Source: Clostridium sp. AF27-2AA
GTDB taxonomy: Bacteria; Bacillota; Clostridia; Lachnospirales; Lachnospiraceae
NCBI RefSeq assembly: GCF_003478505.1
Contig: NZ_QUFI01000011.1
Location: 50,148-114,147, forward strand
Direction of reading: 5' to 3'
DNA length: 64,000 nt
A model generated the notes under the pieces. The model was given only the letters and a program-made list of their open reading frames with translations. It had not been told where the DNA came from and ran no database searches. Shown here piece by piece: positions 15,956 to 24,733 of the stretch. The position numbers were made by a program, and so were the translations under genes. Position 1 is the stretch's first letter. Each line of letters opens with the position of its first letter.

Positions 15956-17095
15956 CTATTTTCGGATATACAGAGTTCCATCCATAATACGACGTGCAGT
16001 TCTCTGAACACCTACACTCGGCAATTTCAGTTCTCCGTTTTCCTCTTTCAGTTCCGGAACCATGGTCATGATTCCACTCGGATGTCCAATGCGCACACGT
16101 TCTGTAGTGCCAGTGCTGAGGAGTACTTTTTCTACCACAGACCCCTTCATCGCTGCTGCTACACTGATTGCACTTGCAGAAGTCAAAGGACACGCTTTAT
16201 GGCACTTAAATACAGAAATCACTCTTGCACATACATCCATATCTTCTGCATGGACCTCTGCTCCGGAAATGTCAGTATAAGACTTCGGAACAGTCACAAA
16301 TCCAACCTTCGGTACCGCCGGGCTGTTTTCTGTAGCATCTTTTAAATCTTTTGCAAATCCCATTTTGCAGCACGCAACACCACGAATCTTTTCTAACAGG
16401 TCAGATACCTCTTTATTTCCATTCACTTCTTCCGGAAGCTCTGTTCCTGTCATACCGATATCTTCTGCCTTTACCAGAACCATTGGATTGGATACATCCA
16501 AAATCGTTGCCTCGATTGGGCCAAATCCAGGAATATCTAATGTTTCCACACAAGTTCCAGTTGGAAGCAGTTTACCGGTTTTTGCTCCTGCAGGATTTAA
16601 AAACTTCACGTTCAGCTCCGCAGCTGTTCCGTCTACACCGGCAATCGCACAATTTCCCTTCTGTGCAAAGGTCTTTGTCTCCGGATCGATCGGGACCGTC
16701 ACATCGATGTATTTGTCGGTATTGCGGTTTAACATATGAACCGTGGTCACTGGCTCAGTGATGGACACCAGTCCCTCCTCTACCGCATAGGGGCCAACTG
16801 CAGCAGTCATGTTGCCGCAGTTGGATTTATAATCCACCTGGCTCTTGCCGACAATAACCTGGCCTACCAGATACTCCACATCGATGCCAGGCTCCTCACT
16901 TTTCCACACAATGACGATCTTATTATTGGAAGAGACGGTTCCGCCCATGCCATCGATCTGCTTCGGATCCGGGTTGCCCATGGTCTGAAGGAAAATGCTG
17001 TCCCACTCCTCCCGGTTCTCTGGAAGGTCCTCTTTATGGAACATGCAGCCCTTGCTGGTGCCGCCGCGCATAAATACAGTTTTAAATGTTCTCAT
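15956..17095 (-). CDS. PrpF family isomerase, copy 1
   Basis: 379 residues. Family motifs are FMRGGTSKGCMFH at the start, QIDGMGGTVSSNNKIVIV, YKSNCGNMTAAVGPYA (first catalytic Cys) and the later CKMGFAKDL and VRIGHPSGIM. PrpF proteins have the diaminopimelate-epimerase fold with two Cys acid-base residues; PrpF isomerises trans-aconitate-type unsaturated tricarboxylates, and E. coli YbhH is a relative. The ATG at 17093-17095 is four bases after the aconitase stop, and its ribosome site lies inside the aconitase 3' end, indicating tight coupling. A role supplying cis-aconitate is inferred. Confidence 0.87.
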   Translation of the reverse strand: MRTFKTVFMRGGTSKGCMFHKEDLPENREEWDSIFLQTMGNPDPKQIDGMGGTVSSNNKIVIVWKSEEPGIDVEYLVGQVIVGKSQVDYKSNCGNMTAAVGPYAVEEGLVSITEPVTTVHMLNRNTDKYIDVTVPIDPETKTFAQKGNCAIAGVDGTAAELNVKFLNPAGAKTGKLLPTGTCVETLDIPGFGPIEATILDVSNPMVLVKAEDIGMTGTELPEEVNGNKEVSDLLEKIRGVACCKMGFAKDLKDATENSPAVPKVGFVTVPKSYTDISGAEVHAEDMDVCARVISVFKCHKACPLTSASAISVAAAMKGSVVEKVLLSTGTTERVRIGHPSGIMTMVPELKEENGELKLPSVGVQRTARRIMDGTLYIRK

Positions 17096-17096
17096 C

Positions 17097-19061
17097 TTAT
17101 TTCTCCTCCATTTCTTTTAACTGCTTCTGCAGGTGACGCAGCTGACCTCCGGAAAGAATAACCTCCAGTTCATTGTCGGAAAGCTCCAGCTTTGCCTTGA
17201 AGGAAATACTCTTGGTCAGATCTTTGATTTCTACTTCCCGGGTCTTCATCTGGTCCAGAAGGTCCTCTACCTCCAGCTCATCCAAGAGATCCAGCTTGTC
17301 ATAATCAGCCGGATCCGCAAATACCATCGGAATGATACCGTGATTGATCAAATTTCCTTTGTGGATACGGGCAATACTCTTCGCAACAACCATCTTCACG
17401 CCCAGGTACATCGGGTTGATGGCTGCATGCTCACGGGAAGAACCCTGGCCGTAGTTCTCGCCTCCAATGATGATGCTCTTACCCATGGCTTTGGCGCGGG
17501 CTGCAAACTCCGGATCATAACGGTGGTAACAGTACTGGCTCATCAGCGGGATGTTGGAACGCATGCTGGAGAACTCCGCGCTGGCCGGGGTAATATCATC
17601 CGTGGTGATATTGTCCACAGTCTTTAAGCTGATCTGTGCCTTTAAATGCTGCTCCGGCGCGTCCGGGATCGGAAGCGGCTGGATGTTCGGTCCGCGCACG
17701 ATCTCGACCTTCTTTGCTTCTTCCTCCGGAAGCGGCTCAATGATCATGGAATCATCTACCGGGAACTCCTCCGGTTCTTTTACTTCTGTCAGAACGGACA
17801 GGTCACTGCCAAGGATATCCTCCGCACTTGCAAAGGTTCCGGTGATGGCGGTAGCCGCAGCACTTTCCGGGCTTACCAGATAAATTTCCGCGGTCGGGTT
17901 GCCTGCACGGCCCTTGAAGTTACGGTTGGAAGTACGCACCGCCACACCCTTGGTTGCCGGAGACTGGCCAATGGCGCAGCACGGTCCACAGGCAATTTCC
18001 AGAAGTCTTACGCCGGCATCTAACAACATATCAATATAGCCATCACGCATCAGAAGCTTGTAAATTTGTTTGGAAGAGATCGCGCAGGTACAGCTCACAT
18101 CCTCACTTACATGTCTTCCCTTGAACACCAGAGCTGCCTTCGCGATATCGGAATAGCTGGCATTGGTGCAGCTTCCGATGAAAACCTGCTGTACTTTCTT
18201 TTTCTCTACATCTTTTAACGGAATCACATTGTCCGGCTGATGCGGGCAGGCACATAACGGAACCAGTTCGCTTAAATTCAGCTCCATCTCGCCGTCGTAT
18301 TCCGCATCCGCATCCGGTAAGATTTCCGTGAAGTCTTCTTCTCTCTTCTCTGCTTTCAGGAATTTTCTCACCTGCTCGTCTGCCGGGAAAATGGAAGTGG
18401 TTGCTCCCATCTCCGCGCCCATGTTGGTGATGCTGGCACGCTCAGACACGCTTAAGGTGGCTGCGCCCGGGCCCACATACTCAAAGACCTTTCCGAGACC
18501 GCCCTTGATGCCGACACGACGCAGCATTTCCAGAATAACTTCCTTCGCGTTGCAGCCTGGCTGTAAATGTCCGGTTAAGTTGACTTTGATGATCTGCGGC
18601 ATTTTCAGGCGCATCGGGACACCGGTCATGGCCGTTGCCACATCCATGCCGCCAACGCCGATACACAGCATACCGATGGAACCGCCGTGGGGAGTATGGC
18701 TGTCGCCGCCCATTAAGAGCTTGCCCGGAGCACCAAAACGAGCCACCTGCACTGCGTGGCAGATACCATTGCCCGGTCTGGAAACATGAACGCCATAGCG
18801 TTTTGCAACAGACTGTAAGTAAATATGGTCATCCGGAGTTTTGTTGTCCAGATATAACAGATTGTGATCCAGGTAGCTGACACTGCACTCGGTGCGGACC
18901 CGGTCCAGTCCAACCTGCTCAAACGCGAGATACGTCATAACTGCGTTGATATCGTGGGTCAGAGTCTGGTCTACCTTCAACAGAATCTCCTCGCCCGGCT
19001 TCATTTCGGACGGTGCCGCAAGATGTGCGGATAAGATTTTCTTTGTAATGTTCATGCCCAT
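17097..19061 (-). CDS. Aconitate hydratase, compact (Aquifex-type) family
   Basis: 654 residues, the short single-chain aconitase type found in anaerobes. Iron-sulfur ligands are in GSCTNASYSD and ACGPCCAIG; substrate motifs GGDSHTPHGG, SNRNFKGRAG and the swivel motif GQGSSREHAAI are all present, so it is predicted active. It interconverts citrate, cis-aconitate and isocitrate, and homologues also act on homocitrate or isopropylmalate, so specificity is not fixed. It lies 20 bases after the RraA-like gene and directly before PrpF, as the second gene of the operon. Confidence 0.88.
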   Translation of the reverse strand: MGMNITKKILSAHLAAPSEMKPGEEILLKVDQTLTHDINAVMTYLAFEQVGLDRVRTECSVSYLDHNLLYLDNKTPDDHIYLQSVAKRYGVHVSRPGNGICHAVQVARFGAPGKLLMGGDSHTPHGGSIGMLCIGVGGMDVATAMTGVPMRLKMPQIIKVNLTGHLQPGCNAKEVILEMLRRVGIKGGLGKVFEYVGPGAATLSVSERASITNMGAEMGATTSIFPADEQVRKFLKAEKREEDFTEILPDADAEYDGEMELNLSELVPLCACPHQPDNVIPLKDVEKKKVQQVFIGSCTNASYSDIAKAALVFKGRHVSEDVSCTCAISSKQIYKLLMRDGYIDMLLDAGVRLLEIACGPCCAIGQSPATKGVAVRTSNRNFKGRAGNPTAEIYLVSPESAAATAITGTFASAEDILGSDLSVLTEVKEPEEFPVDDSMIIEPLPEEEAKKVEIVRGPNIQPLPIPDAPEQHLKAQISLKTVDNITTDDITPASAEFSSMRSNIPLMSQYCYHRYDPEFAARAKAMGKSIIIGGENYGQGSSREHAAINPMYLGVKMVVAKSIARIHKGNLINHGIIPMVFADPADYDKLDLLDELEVEDLLDQMKTREVEIKDLTKSISFKAKLELSDNELEVILSGGQLRHLQKQLKEMEEK

Positions 19062-19081
19062 GTGAATACTCTCCTTGTTCT

Positions 19082-19726
19082 CTATTTTTTTAACAGTTTC
19101 GTATAAACCTGACCGGTACGCTTCATCTCTGCGAGCGTATATTTCTGCTTTTCTATTTTTTTCAGTGCCCGCTCAATGACGCCCTCCGCCTCCTCCAGGG
19201 TAAGCACACAGACACCATTGACATCACCGATTACAATATCCCCCGGTCTTACACAGACACCGCCGCAGCTGACCGGAACATTGATGGCTCCCGCGCCGCT
19301 CTTGGCTGCCGTACCGCAGGTAAGGCCCTTCGCATAGACCGGAAAGCCTGACTCTTCGCAGCCTTCCAGATCCCGGAACGCGCCATCGATCACCACGCCC
19401 TCTGCCTTCATCATAGCCGCGCAAATGCTCCGGTGATCGCCCCAGTAGGAACAGTCACAGTTACCTTTTCCTGCAACGACCAGCACATCGCCCTCTTCCA
19501 GTTCCAGAATTGCGTCCGCAACGATGTCTCCCTCGCCGCTGGGCACATCCACCGTAACCGCCGGTCCGACAATTTTGGTTCTGCCGATCCAGGGCTTAAT
19601 CTGGTAATCCATGGAGTGGTAAAGCCCCGCTCCATCGCAGAGTTCCGGAGTGGTAAATGCCCTCAAACGTTCGATGAGTTTCTTCGGCGGACGAGTAGAT
19701 TGTTCTTTTTTTGTCAGTGTTCCCAT
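19082..19726 (-). CDS. RraA-family aldolase/decarboxylase
   Basis: 214 residues, starting MGTLTKKEQ with AGAGGGGAGC upstream. The RraA-like fold shows VIDGAFRDLEGC (the R-D metal/substrate site), AVTVDVPSGEGD and PGDIVIGDVNGV. Some members are inhibitors of RNase E; those near catabolic genes are class II aldolases (4-hydroxy-4-methyl-2-oxoglutarate or 4-carboxy-4-hydroxy-2-oxoadipate aldolase) that often also decarboxylate oxaloacetate. As the first gene of an aconitase-PrpF operon, the enzymatic role is much more likely, cleaving a hydroxy-tricarboxylate-derived oxo acid. Confidence 0.83.
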   Translation of the reverse strand: MGTLTKKEQSTRPPKKLIERLRAFTTPELCDGAGLYHSMDYQIKPWIGRTKIVGPAVTVDVPSGEGDIVADAILELEEGDVLVVAGKGNCDCSYWGDHRSICAAMMKAEGVVIDGAFRDLEGCEESGFPVYAKGLTCGTAAKSGAGAINVPVSCGGVCVRPGDIVIGDVNGVCVLTLEEAEGVIERALKKIEKQKYTLAEMKRTGQVYTKLLKK

Positions 19727-19837
19727 GTGTGCTCCCCTCTCGTTGTTCTGGTTTGATTATAACGCATGGGTTCTTATAAGTAAAATGCATGGTTTTGTAT
19801 AAATATCATGCCACTTTGTCTATGCTATAACGTTAAA

Positions 19838-19873
19838 GAAAAAAGAAGGACAAGCAATTAGGGCTGTCCTTCT
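19838..19873 (-). terminator. Intrinsic terminator after the lactonase gene
   Basis: Stem AGAAGGACA / TGTCCTTCT with a 12-base loop; on the minus strand the U-run CTTTTTTC follows. It separates the carrier-lactonase operon from the RraA-aconitase operon, whose promoter must lie between 19727 and 19838. Confidence 0.8.
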
Positions 19874-19887
19874 CTTCATGTTCATTT

Positions 19888-20934
19888 CTATTTTGTTTTA
19901 AACACCACACAGACCGGGCTTTCTGCCGCGATCTCGGTTCCGCTGTAGGCTAACAGTCCAGTCTCCGGATCAATGTCCATGCAGCAAATGGTATCCGTCA
20001 GCTCATTCGCCGCAAGAAGCATCGTTCCGTCCGGATTGATGGTAATAAAACGCGGCTGTTCCCCCTTTGTCTTGATATTCTGGAGATAAGTCATATGGCC
20101 ATTTTCCTGATCCAGTCCAAACACGGTCACACTGTCATGTTTCCGGTTCGACAGATACAGGTATGTTCCGTCAATTCCGATCTCAATGGCACTTGCCCAG
20201 CCGTCTCCCGGAAAATCTTCCGGCAAGGTGGTCAAGATCTGCTTTGGATCCAGAGTGCCGGTTTCTTCATCAAAGTAGTAACAGGTAACAGTGCTGTCTT
20301 TTTCATTCAGGCAATAGCAGAAACGATTATTCGGATGAAATACACAATGTCTTGGTTCAGATCCGCTTCTTCCTTTTACCATCGAGGTCTCTTTCAGATT
20401 ACCATGCTCAGAGTCAATCCGAAAGACCGTTATTTTACCAACTCCCTGCAGACGTCCCTGCGATGGAACCAGAAGCCATTTTCCGCTCCGATCCTGACAC
20501 ACCTGGTGCGGATGGGAAATATAGCCTGGTCCGCCGTTTCCGGAAATGAATTTCAGTTCCTTAATCTTTCCGAGAGATCCATCTTCCTCGACTGGAATCA
20601 CAGAAACGCCGCCTGTCTGCAAGTTTGCCACAAACAGCCATTTTCCCGTCCGGTCAATGGTCAGATGCACCGGATTCGTACCATGGGTTTCTGTTGTATT
20701 CTGATAGGTAAGCGTTCCATCCTCTGCTACTTTGTAAGCGCTGACTTCCGAAAAGTCCCCATGAATCGCATACAGACGATCCTGCTTTTCATTCAGACAC
20801 AGATAGGACGGGTTCACCTGCCCTTTTGCAATCTGCTTTAACTCCCATGCTCCATTATTTATCTCATATACGCGGATTCCTTTTCCCCGGGCATTCCGTT
20901 CTTTTGTGGTACGGCAACCAATATATGCATACAT
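19888..20934 (-). CDS. Lactonase family beta-propeller protein
   Basis: 348 residues from the ATG at 20932-20934 with GGGAGGAAAA upstream. Repeating segments such as TIDRTGKWLFVANLQTGGVS and HPHQVCQDRSGKWLLVPSQG, and the motif EPRHCVFHPNNRF, mark a seven-bladed propeller of the 6-phosphogluconolactonase (Pgl) or carboxy-muconate cyclase family. No signal peptide, so cytosolic. It is downstream of a MatC-like carrier by about 20 bases and so co-transcribed. Given its neighbours, hydrolysis of a lactone of a hydroxy-carboxylic acid is as likely as the pentose-phosphate role; this is inference. Confidence 0.82.
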   Translation of the reverse strand: MYAYIGCRTTKERNARGKGIRVYEINNGAWELKQIAKGQVNPSYLCLNEKQDRLYAIHGDFSEVSAYKVAEDGTLTYQNTTETHGTNPVHLTIDRTGKWLFVANLQTGGVSVIPVEEDGSLGKIKELKFISGNGGPGYISHPHQVCQDRSGKWLLVPSQGRLQGVGKITVFRIDSEHGNLKETSMVKGRSGSEPRHCVFHPNNRFCYCLNEKDSTVTCYYFDEETGTLDPKQILTTLPEDFPGDGWASAIEIGIDGTYLYLSNRKHDSVTVFGLDQENGHMTYLQNIKTKGEQPRFITINPDGTMLLAANELTDTICCMDIDPETGLLAYSGTEIAAESPVCVVFKTK

Positions 20935-20953
20935 TCTTATTTTCCTCCCTGCT

Positions 20954-22207
20954 TTAACCAATAAATCCAAGTACACCCGTTAAACTCAGCACGAATACAA
21001 TTGCTACGACACTCGCTGAAATTGCAAACAAGGTTCCAAACATCTTCTGCTGTTCTTTCTCATCACAGCCTGTTTCCTGCGCATAGCTTGCCATGATCAG
21101 GCTGCCTCCTGTTGAAAGCGGGCTGATACCTGCTACCGTTGCACTGCACACGATCGCGCTTACCATCTGGACGATAGAAGCACCGCCGACCTGCTGTGCG
21201 ATCTCCGGTACTGTTGGGATCAGAGTTGGGAATACTACACCATTTGCACTAGAGAACCAGGACATCAGACCTCCAGTAAATCCCATGATCGGGGCAGCTG
21301 TTCTCGTAGACATGAATGAAGCTAGAATGGAAGCCAATAAATCAATTCCTCCCAGTTTTTGCGTAATATTCATCAGCACATTGACACCAGCGATCAGAAT
21401 TAACACACTCCACGGAATCATTTTTAACGCTGCCTTTTCATTTGCTGCTTTGGTCAGCATCAGCACCAGAGACAGGGTAAAGCAGATCAAGCCAACATCA
21501 TAAGAAAATCCGACAACAAGAACCACCATGACCAAAAGGGCCACCAAACTAATCATCTGGCTTCGATCAAAAGCCTCCTTTTCCTGCTGGCCACCAGCTT
21601 CAGCTGCGCGAAACTTATAACCGCCAAGAACAACATATACCGCAATTGCACAAATCAGATTGGAAACTGAAACTCCGATAAAAATAGGAGTTCCGAGACC
21701 TTCAATGCCCATCTCTGTCAAAAGATCCCCCACGATAATTCCGGTCAGCGCGATCGGAGATGCAGTTCCGCCTACTGCACCAAGAATTGCCATAACTCCC
21801 ATTAAGACCGGGCTGACTTTCATCTGTACTGCAAGAGACACTGCAAAAATAACAGTTACAGACTGCACGCTAATTGCGCCAGGTCCAGCAGCGGACAAAA
21901 CAAAACTAACCACATATACAATAACCGGTACCAGAAAGGTATTCTTTCCGCAAATACTGATCAGACGCTTTGATATTTTCTCTAATGTGCCATTCTGCTG
22001 AAGCAGGCTGAAAAACAACATGGTTCCCAATAATGTAGCAAATAACTTATACGGAAATCCTTTGTAGATATCCCCGGCACCCATACCACCCAGTTTACCA
22101 AGAATCAGGGCAAGCCCCAGACACACAACACCAACGTTCATTTTTTTAGCAAATCCAAGAGCAATTGCTCCAATCAGAAACAATAGCGCAATTACCTGTA
22201 AACCCAT
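20954..22207 (-). CDS. MatC-like dicarboxylate/organic-anion carrier
   Basis: 417 residues, about 11-12 membrane helices, first gene of the operon with AAAGGAGAG before the ATG. The N-terminal MNVGVVCLGLALILGK and KGFPYKLFATLLGTMLFFSLL resemble the MatC N-terminal domain of the ion-transporter superfamily; two re-entrant-type segments, AAGPGAISVQS and TVAGISPLSTGGSLIMAS, fit the DASS/CitMHS fold. It should import a malonate- or tricarboxylate-like anion. A LysR gene reads divergently and shares the intergenic region. Substrate cannot be read from sequence. Confidence 0.78.
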   Translation of the reverse strand: MGLQVIALLFLIGAIALGFAKKMNVGVVCLGLALILGKLGGMGAGDIYKGFPYKLFATLLGTMLFFSLLQQNGTLEKISKRLISICGKNTFLVPVIVYVVSFVLSAAGPGAISVQSVTVIFAVSLAVQMKVSPVLMGVMAILGAVGGTASPIALTGIIVGDLLTEMGIEGLGTPIFIGVSVSNLICAIAVYVVLGGYKFRAAEAGGQQEKEAFDRSQMISLVALLVMVVLVVGFSYDVGLICFTLSLVLMLTKAANEKAALKMIPWSVLILIAGVNVLMNITQKLGGIDLLASILASFMSTRTAAPIMGFTGGLMSWFSSANGVVFPTLIPTVPEIAQQVGGASIVQMVSAIVCSATVAGISPLSTGGSLIMASYAQETGCDEKEQQKMFGTLFAISASVVAIVFVLSLTGVLGFIG

Positions 22208-22315
22208 ATGCCATCTCTCCTTTATACAATAGTTTATCTTCTCGAAACATGTAAAATCAGGGATATTAATCTGTATACTTTTTACAACTCCTTTCCTGTT
22301 TCCCCCTGATTTCTT

Positions 22316-22392
22316 GTTATCTTTACTATACAGCTTGTTTATTATAAAGTATAATGGTATAATTTTATCAATATTAATAACTTATTGGAATG
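22316..22392. promoter_or_regulatory. Shared regulatory sequence, copy A, MatC/LysR intergenic region
   Basis: This 77-bp stretch matches 32411-32487 over its full length without gaps, including identical GTTATCTTTACTATA, ATAAAGTA and TTGGAATG blocks. It lies just upstream of the LysR start, where LysR proteins bind to control themselves and a divergent gene. It therefore probably contains the operator read by the LysR protein at 22413. Confidence 0.7.
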
Positions 22393-22412
22393 TTTTGAAG
22401 GGGGCACGCACC

Positions 22413-23270
22413 ATGGATGAAAAAGACTACGAACTGCTTTTAGACTTAAATAGAACAAAAAACATCACAAAAACAGCGCAGGAACTATACATGACCCAGC
22501 CCGCCATCACCAAGCGAATTCAGAAAATGGAAGAAGAACTGCAATGCACGCTGTTTCTTCGCTCCAAAAAAGGAATTTTGTTTACCCCGGCGGGAGAACA
22601 GATTCTTCCCTATGCTTCTGAAATCCTGGCCAACAGCCGAAAACTAAAAGAACAGGTATCGGTCTGTCAGGATCAGATCTGCGGTACACTCCGTCTTGGT
22701 TCTTCTTTAAATTTCGCTCACTACCGGCTTCCAAAAATCCTGAAAGCTTATACCGACCAGTATCCGCTCGTTGACGTACAGATTACAACCGGACAGAGCA
22801 AACATCTCTTCCAATTATTAAACCGGGATGAAATTGCCATTGCGATCATGCGCGGACAGTATGTCTGGGATGAAACCAGCCAGCTCATCTCTTCTGAACC
22901 GATGTGCTTAATCTGCAGCAAAGAAAATCAGGGACGGCCTTTAAGCGAATATTCCTACATTGGGCGCCACACAGATTCAGACTTATCCTCCCGGATTGAC
23001 CGGTGGCTGACTGCACATGATCTTGCCCAAATTCGTCCGCATATGTGGATCGACAGCATTGATACCTGCAAAGAAATGGCGCGGTATGGCCTTGGCTGGT
23101 GCATCCTTCCCCGCATCTGTCTGGATGATTTTAATGGATATATAGAAGATCTTTATCTGGAAGACGGAACTCCTTTCGTACGAAAAACCTATGTCCTGTA
23201 TAAAGACCAGTATGCACAGCTCCCGCAGGTAAAACTATTTCTGGATGCGCTGCTTTCCAGTTCCATATAG
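22413..23270 (+). CDS. LysR-type regulator, divergent to the MatC-like carrier
   Basis: 285 residues from the ATG at 22413 with AAGGGGG upstream. HTH: KNITKTAQELYMTQPAITKR, then EEELQCTLFLRSKKGILFTP. A periplasmic-binding-like effector domain follows with GTLRLGSSLNF. It is transcribed away from the carrier-lactonase operon and is its likely regulator. Because the same 77-bp upstream sequence lies in front of the PrpF-YbhJ-citrate lyase operon, this protein probably controls both. The effector may be citrate or a related tricarboxylate (inference). Confidence 0.84.
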   Translation: MDEKDYELLLDLNRTKNITKTAQELYMTQPAITKRIQKMEEELQCTLFLRSKKGILFTPAGEQILPYASEILANSRKLKEQVSVCQDQICGTLRLGSSLNFAHYRLPKILKAYTDQYPLVDVQITTGQSKHLFQLLNRDEIAIAIMRGQYVWDETSQLISSEPMCLICSKENQGRPLSEYSYIGRHTDSDLSSRIDRWLTAHDLAQIRPHMWIDSIDTCKEMARYGLGWCILPRICLDDFNGYIEDLYLEDGTPFVRKTYVLYKDQYAQLPQVKLFLDALLSSSI

Positions 23271-23319
23271 GCAGGATATGCGCTGATGTTTTTGTGCTGC
23301 TCCCCTGATGCTTGAGAAT

Positions 23320-23360
23320 CAAAAAAAACAGAGACCTGCTTGTTTTCGCACAGGTCTCTG
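23320..23360 (-). terminator. Intrinsic terminator of the citrate lyase operon
   Basis: Stem CAGAGACCTG / CAGGTCTCTG with a 12-base loop and, on the minus strand, an eight-base U-run. It closes the seven-gene operon after the CitM-type gene and may also act on the LysR gene reading towards it. Confidence 0.85.
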
Positions 23361-23387
23361 CTTTGGCAGAAATGATTGATTGGATTT

Positions 23388-24680
23388 TTAGAATTTGATT
23401 ACACCGATCAGGGTAGCCATAATCAGTACTGCAATACTTGCCGGCCATACCAGTCTCAGAGAGTACTTGATATGCTCACCAATGGATACATCTGCAAGGC
23501 CAAGTCCTACATACGTTGCTGCTACAGACGGACTGATCGGTGTTCCCAGAGTTGCAGTCAAAAGAAAGGCTGCTGCTACCGTCTCAGGTGTTACACCAAA
23601 CGGCTCTACCACACCGATGATGATCGGAAGCAGTGCATAGTAAAATGCATCGGTACCAAGGATCATCAGAAGCGGTACGGAGAAGAGGCACATAAACCAG
23701 TGCATATGCGGAGCAATGGCTGCCGGAAGTACACCTACAATGGCATTGGCCATAGCCTCAACCATTCCGGAATCTTTGATAACACCCATGAAGATACCTA
23801 CTGAAAACAGTGTCATAGTCATAACCATGGCATTGGTACCGTACTCTTTAATTTTCTTATTCTGCTGCTTTGCGTTCGGGAAGTTTACGATCAGTCCGAT
23901 GGCAAATGCTACCATGAAAATGGAATACAGCGGAACCGGAAGGTCACGGAATAACAGAACCAGCATAACCAGGGTAAGAACCAAGTTAAAATAATAGACG
24001 CCCTTCTTTGTTTCTTTTTTCTCTGCGTTCGCATCATCTGTGGCCTGCGCATGAGCGCCTGCCTCTGCACCATTCTTTTTCTCAATCATGGAAACTACAA
24101 TCGCAATAGCGAACGCTGCAATTACCAGACATACAACACCTGGAATCATAAATCCATACAGGTCTCCGGCCTCTACACCTACCACACTTGCGGCACGCAT
24201 GGTCGGACCACCCCACGGCACCAGATTCATAACACCGTAAGCACCACACATTGCAGCAAGCAACGCCTGCGGACGAACTCCCATACGCTTACAGATCGGA
24301 AGAAATGCAGGAACCACAATCAGGAATGTGGTTGCGCCGGAACCATCCAGATGCGCAACAAATGTGGTCAGAACAATCGCAACAAAAATGGTTGCTACAT
24401 TTTTTCCGGCCCGTTTGATCAGGAAATTGATGATCGGATCAAATAATCCCGCATCCGACATCATGGTAAAATAAGAAATGGAGAAAATGAACAGAATCGC
24501 GGTACTTAACATCGTATTCATACCGGTCTTAATAAATCCGGCAATCTCCTCCAGGCCGAATCCGGCCAGTGCAGCCGCGATCAGCGGCAGTAAAATAAAT
24601 GCCAGAGGCGGCGCCATCTTTTCCTTGATCAATGCAAACATCAGAATGATCATCAGTGCAAACCCAATTAATGCTAACAT
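23388..24680 (-). CDS. CitM-type citrate:cation symporter (CitMHS family)
   Basis: 430 residues, about 12 membrane helices, last gene of the citrate-lyase operon. VAHLDGSGATTFLIVVPAFL and LVPWGGPTMRAASV are the paired conserved segments of CitMHS carriers, which import citrate as a complex with Mg2+ or Ca2+ together with protons. A charged cytoplasmic loop rich in Glu, Lys and Ala (about residues 200-225) separates the halves. Placement after citDEF supports citrate or a close relative as substrate. The start has GGGGGTAACGAA upstream. Confidence 0.87.
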   Translation of the reverse strand: MLALIGFALMIILMFALIKEKMAPPLAFILLPLIAAALAGFGLEEIAGFIKTGMNTMLSTAILFIFSISYFTMMSDAGLFDPIINFLIKRAGKNVATIFVAIVLTTFVAHLDGSGATTFLIVVPAFLPICKRMGVRPQALLAAMCGAYGVMNLVPWGGPTMRAASVVGVEAGDLYGFMIPGVVCLVIAAFAIAIVVSMIEKKNGAEAGAHAQATDDANAEKKETKKGVYYFNLVLTLVMLVLLFRDLPVPLYSIFMVAFAIGLIVNFPNAKQQNKKIKEYGTNAMVMTMTLFSVGIFMGVIKDSGMVEAMANAIVGVLPAAIAPHMHWFMCLFSVPLLMILGTDAFYYALLPIIIGVVEPFGVTPETVAAAFLLTATLGTPISPSVAATYVGLGLADVSIGEHIKYSLRLVWPASIAVLIMATLIGVIKF

Positions 24681-24733
24681 TTCGTTACCCCCTATTGTTT
24701 TTTATTTTATCTCATCTGCTGTATCATTCAGAA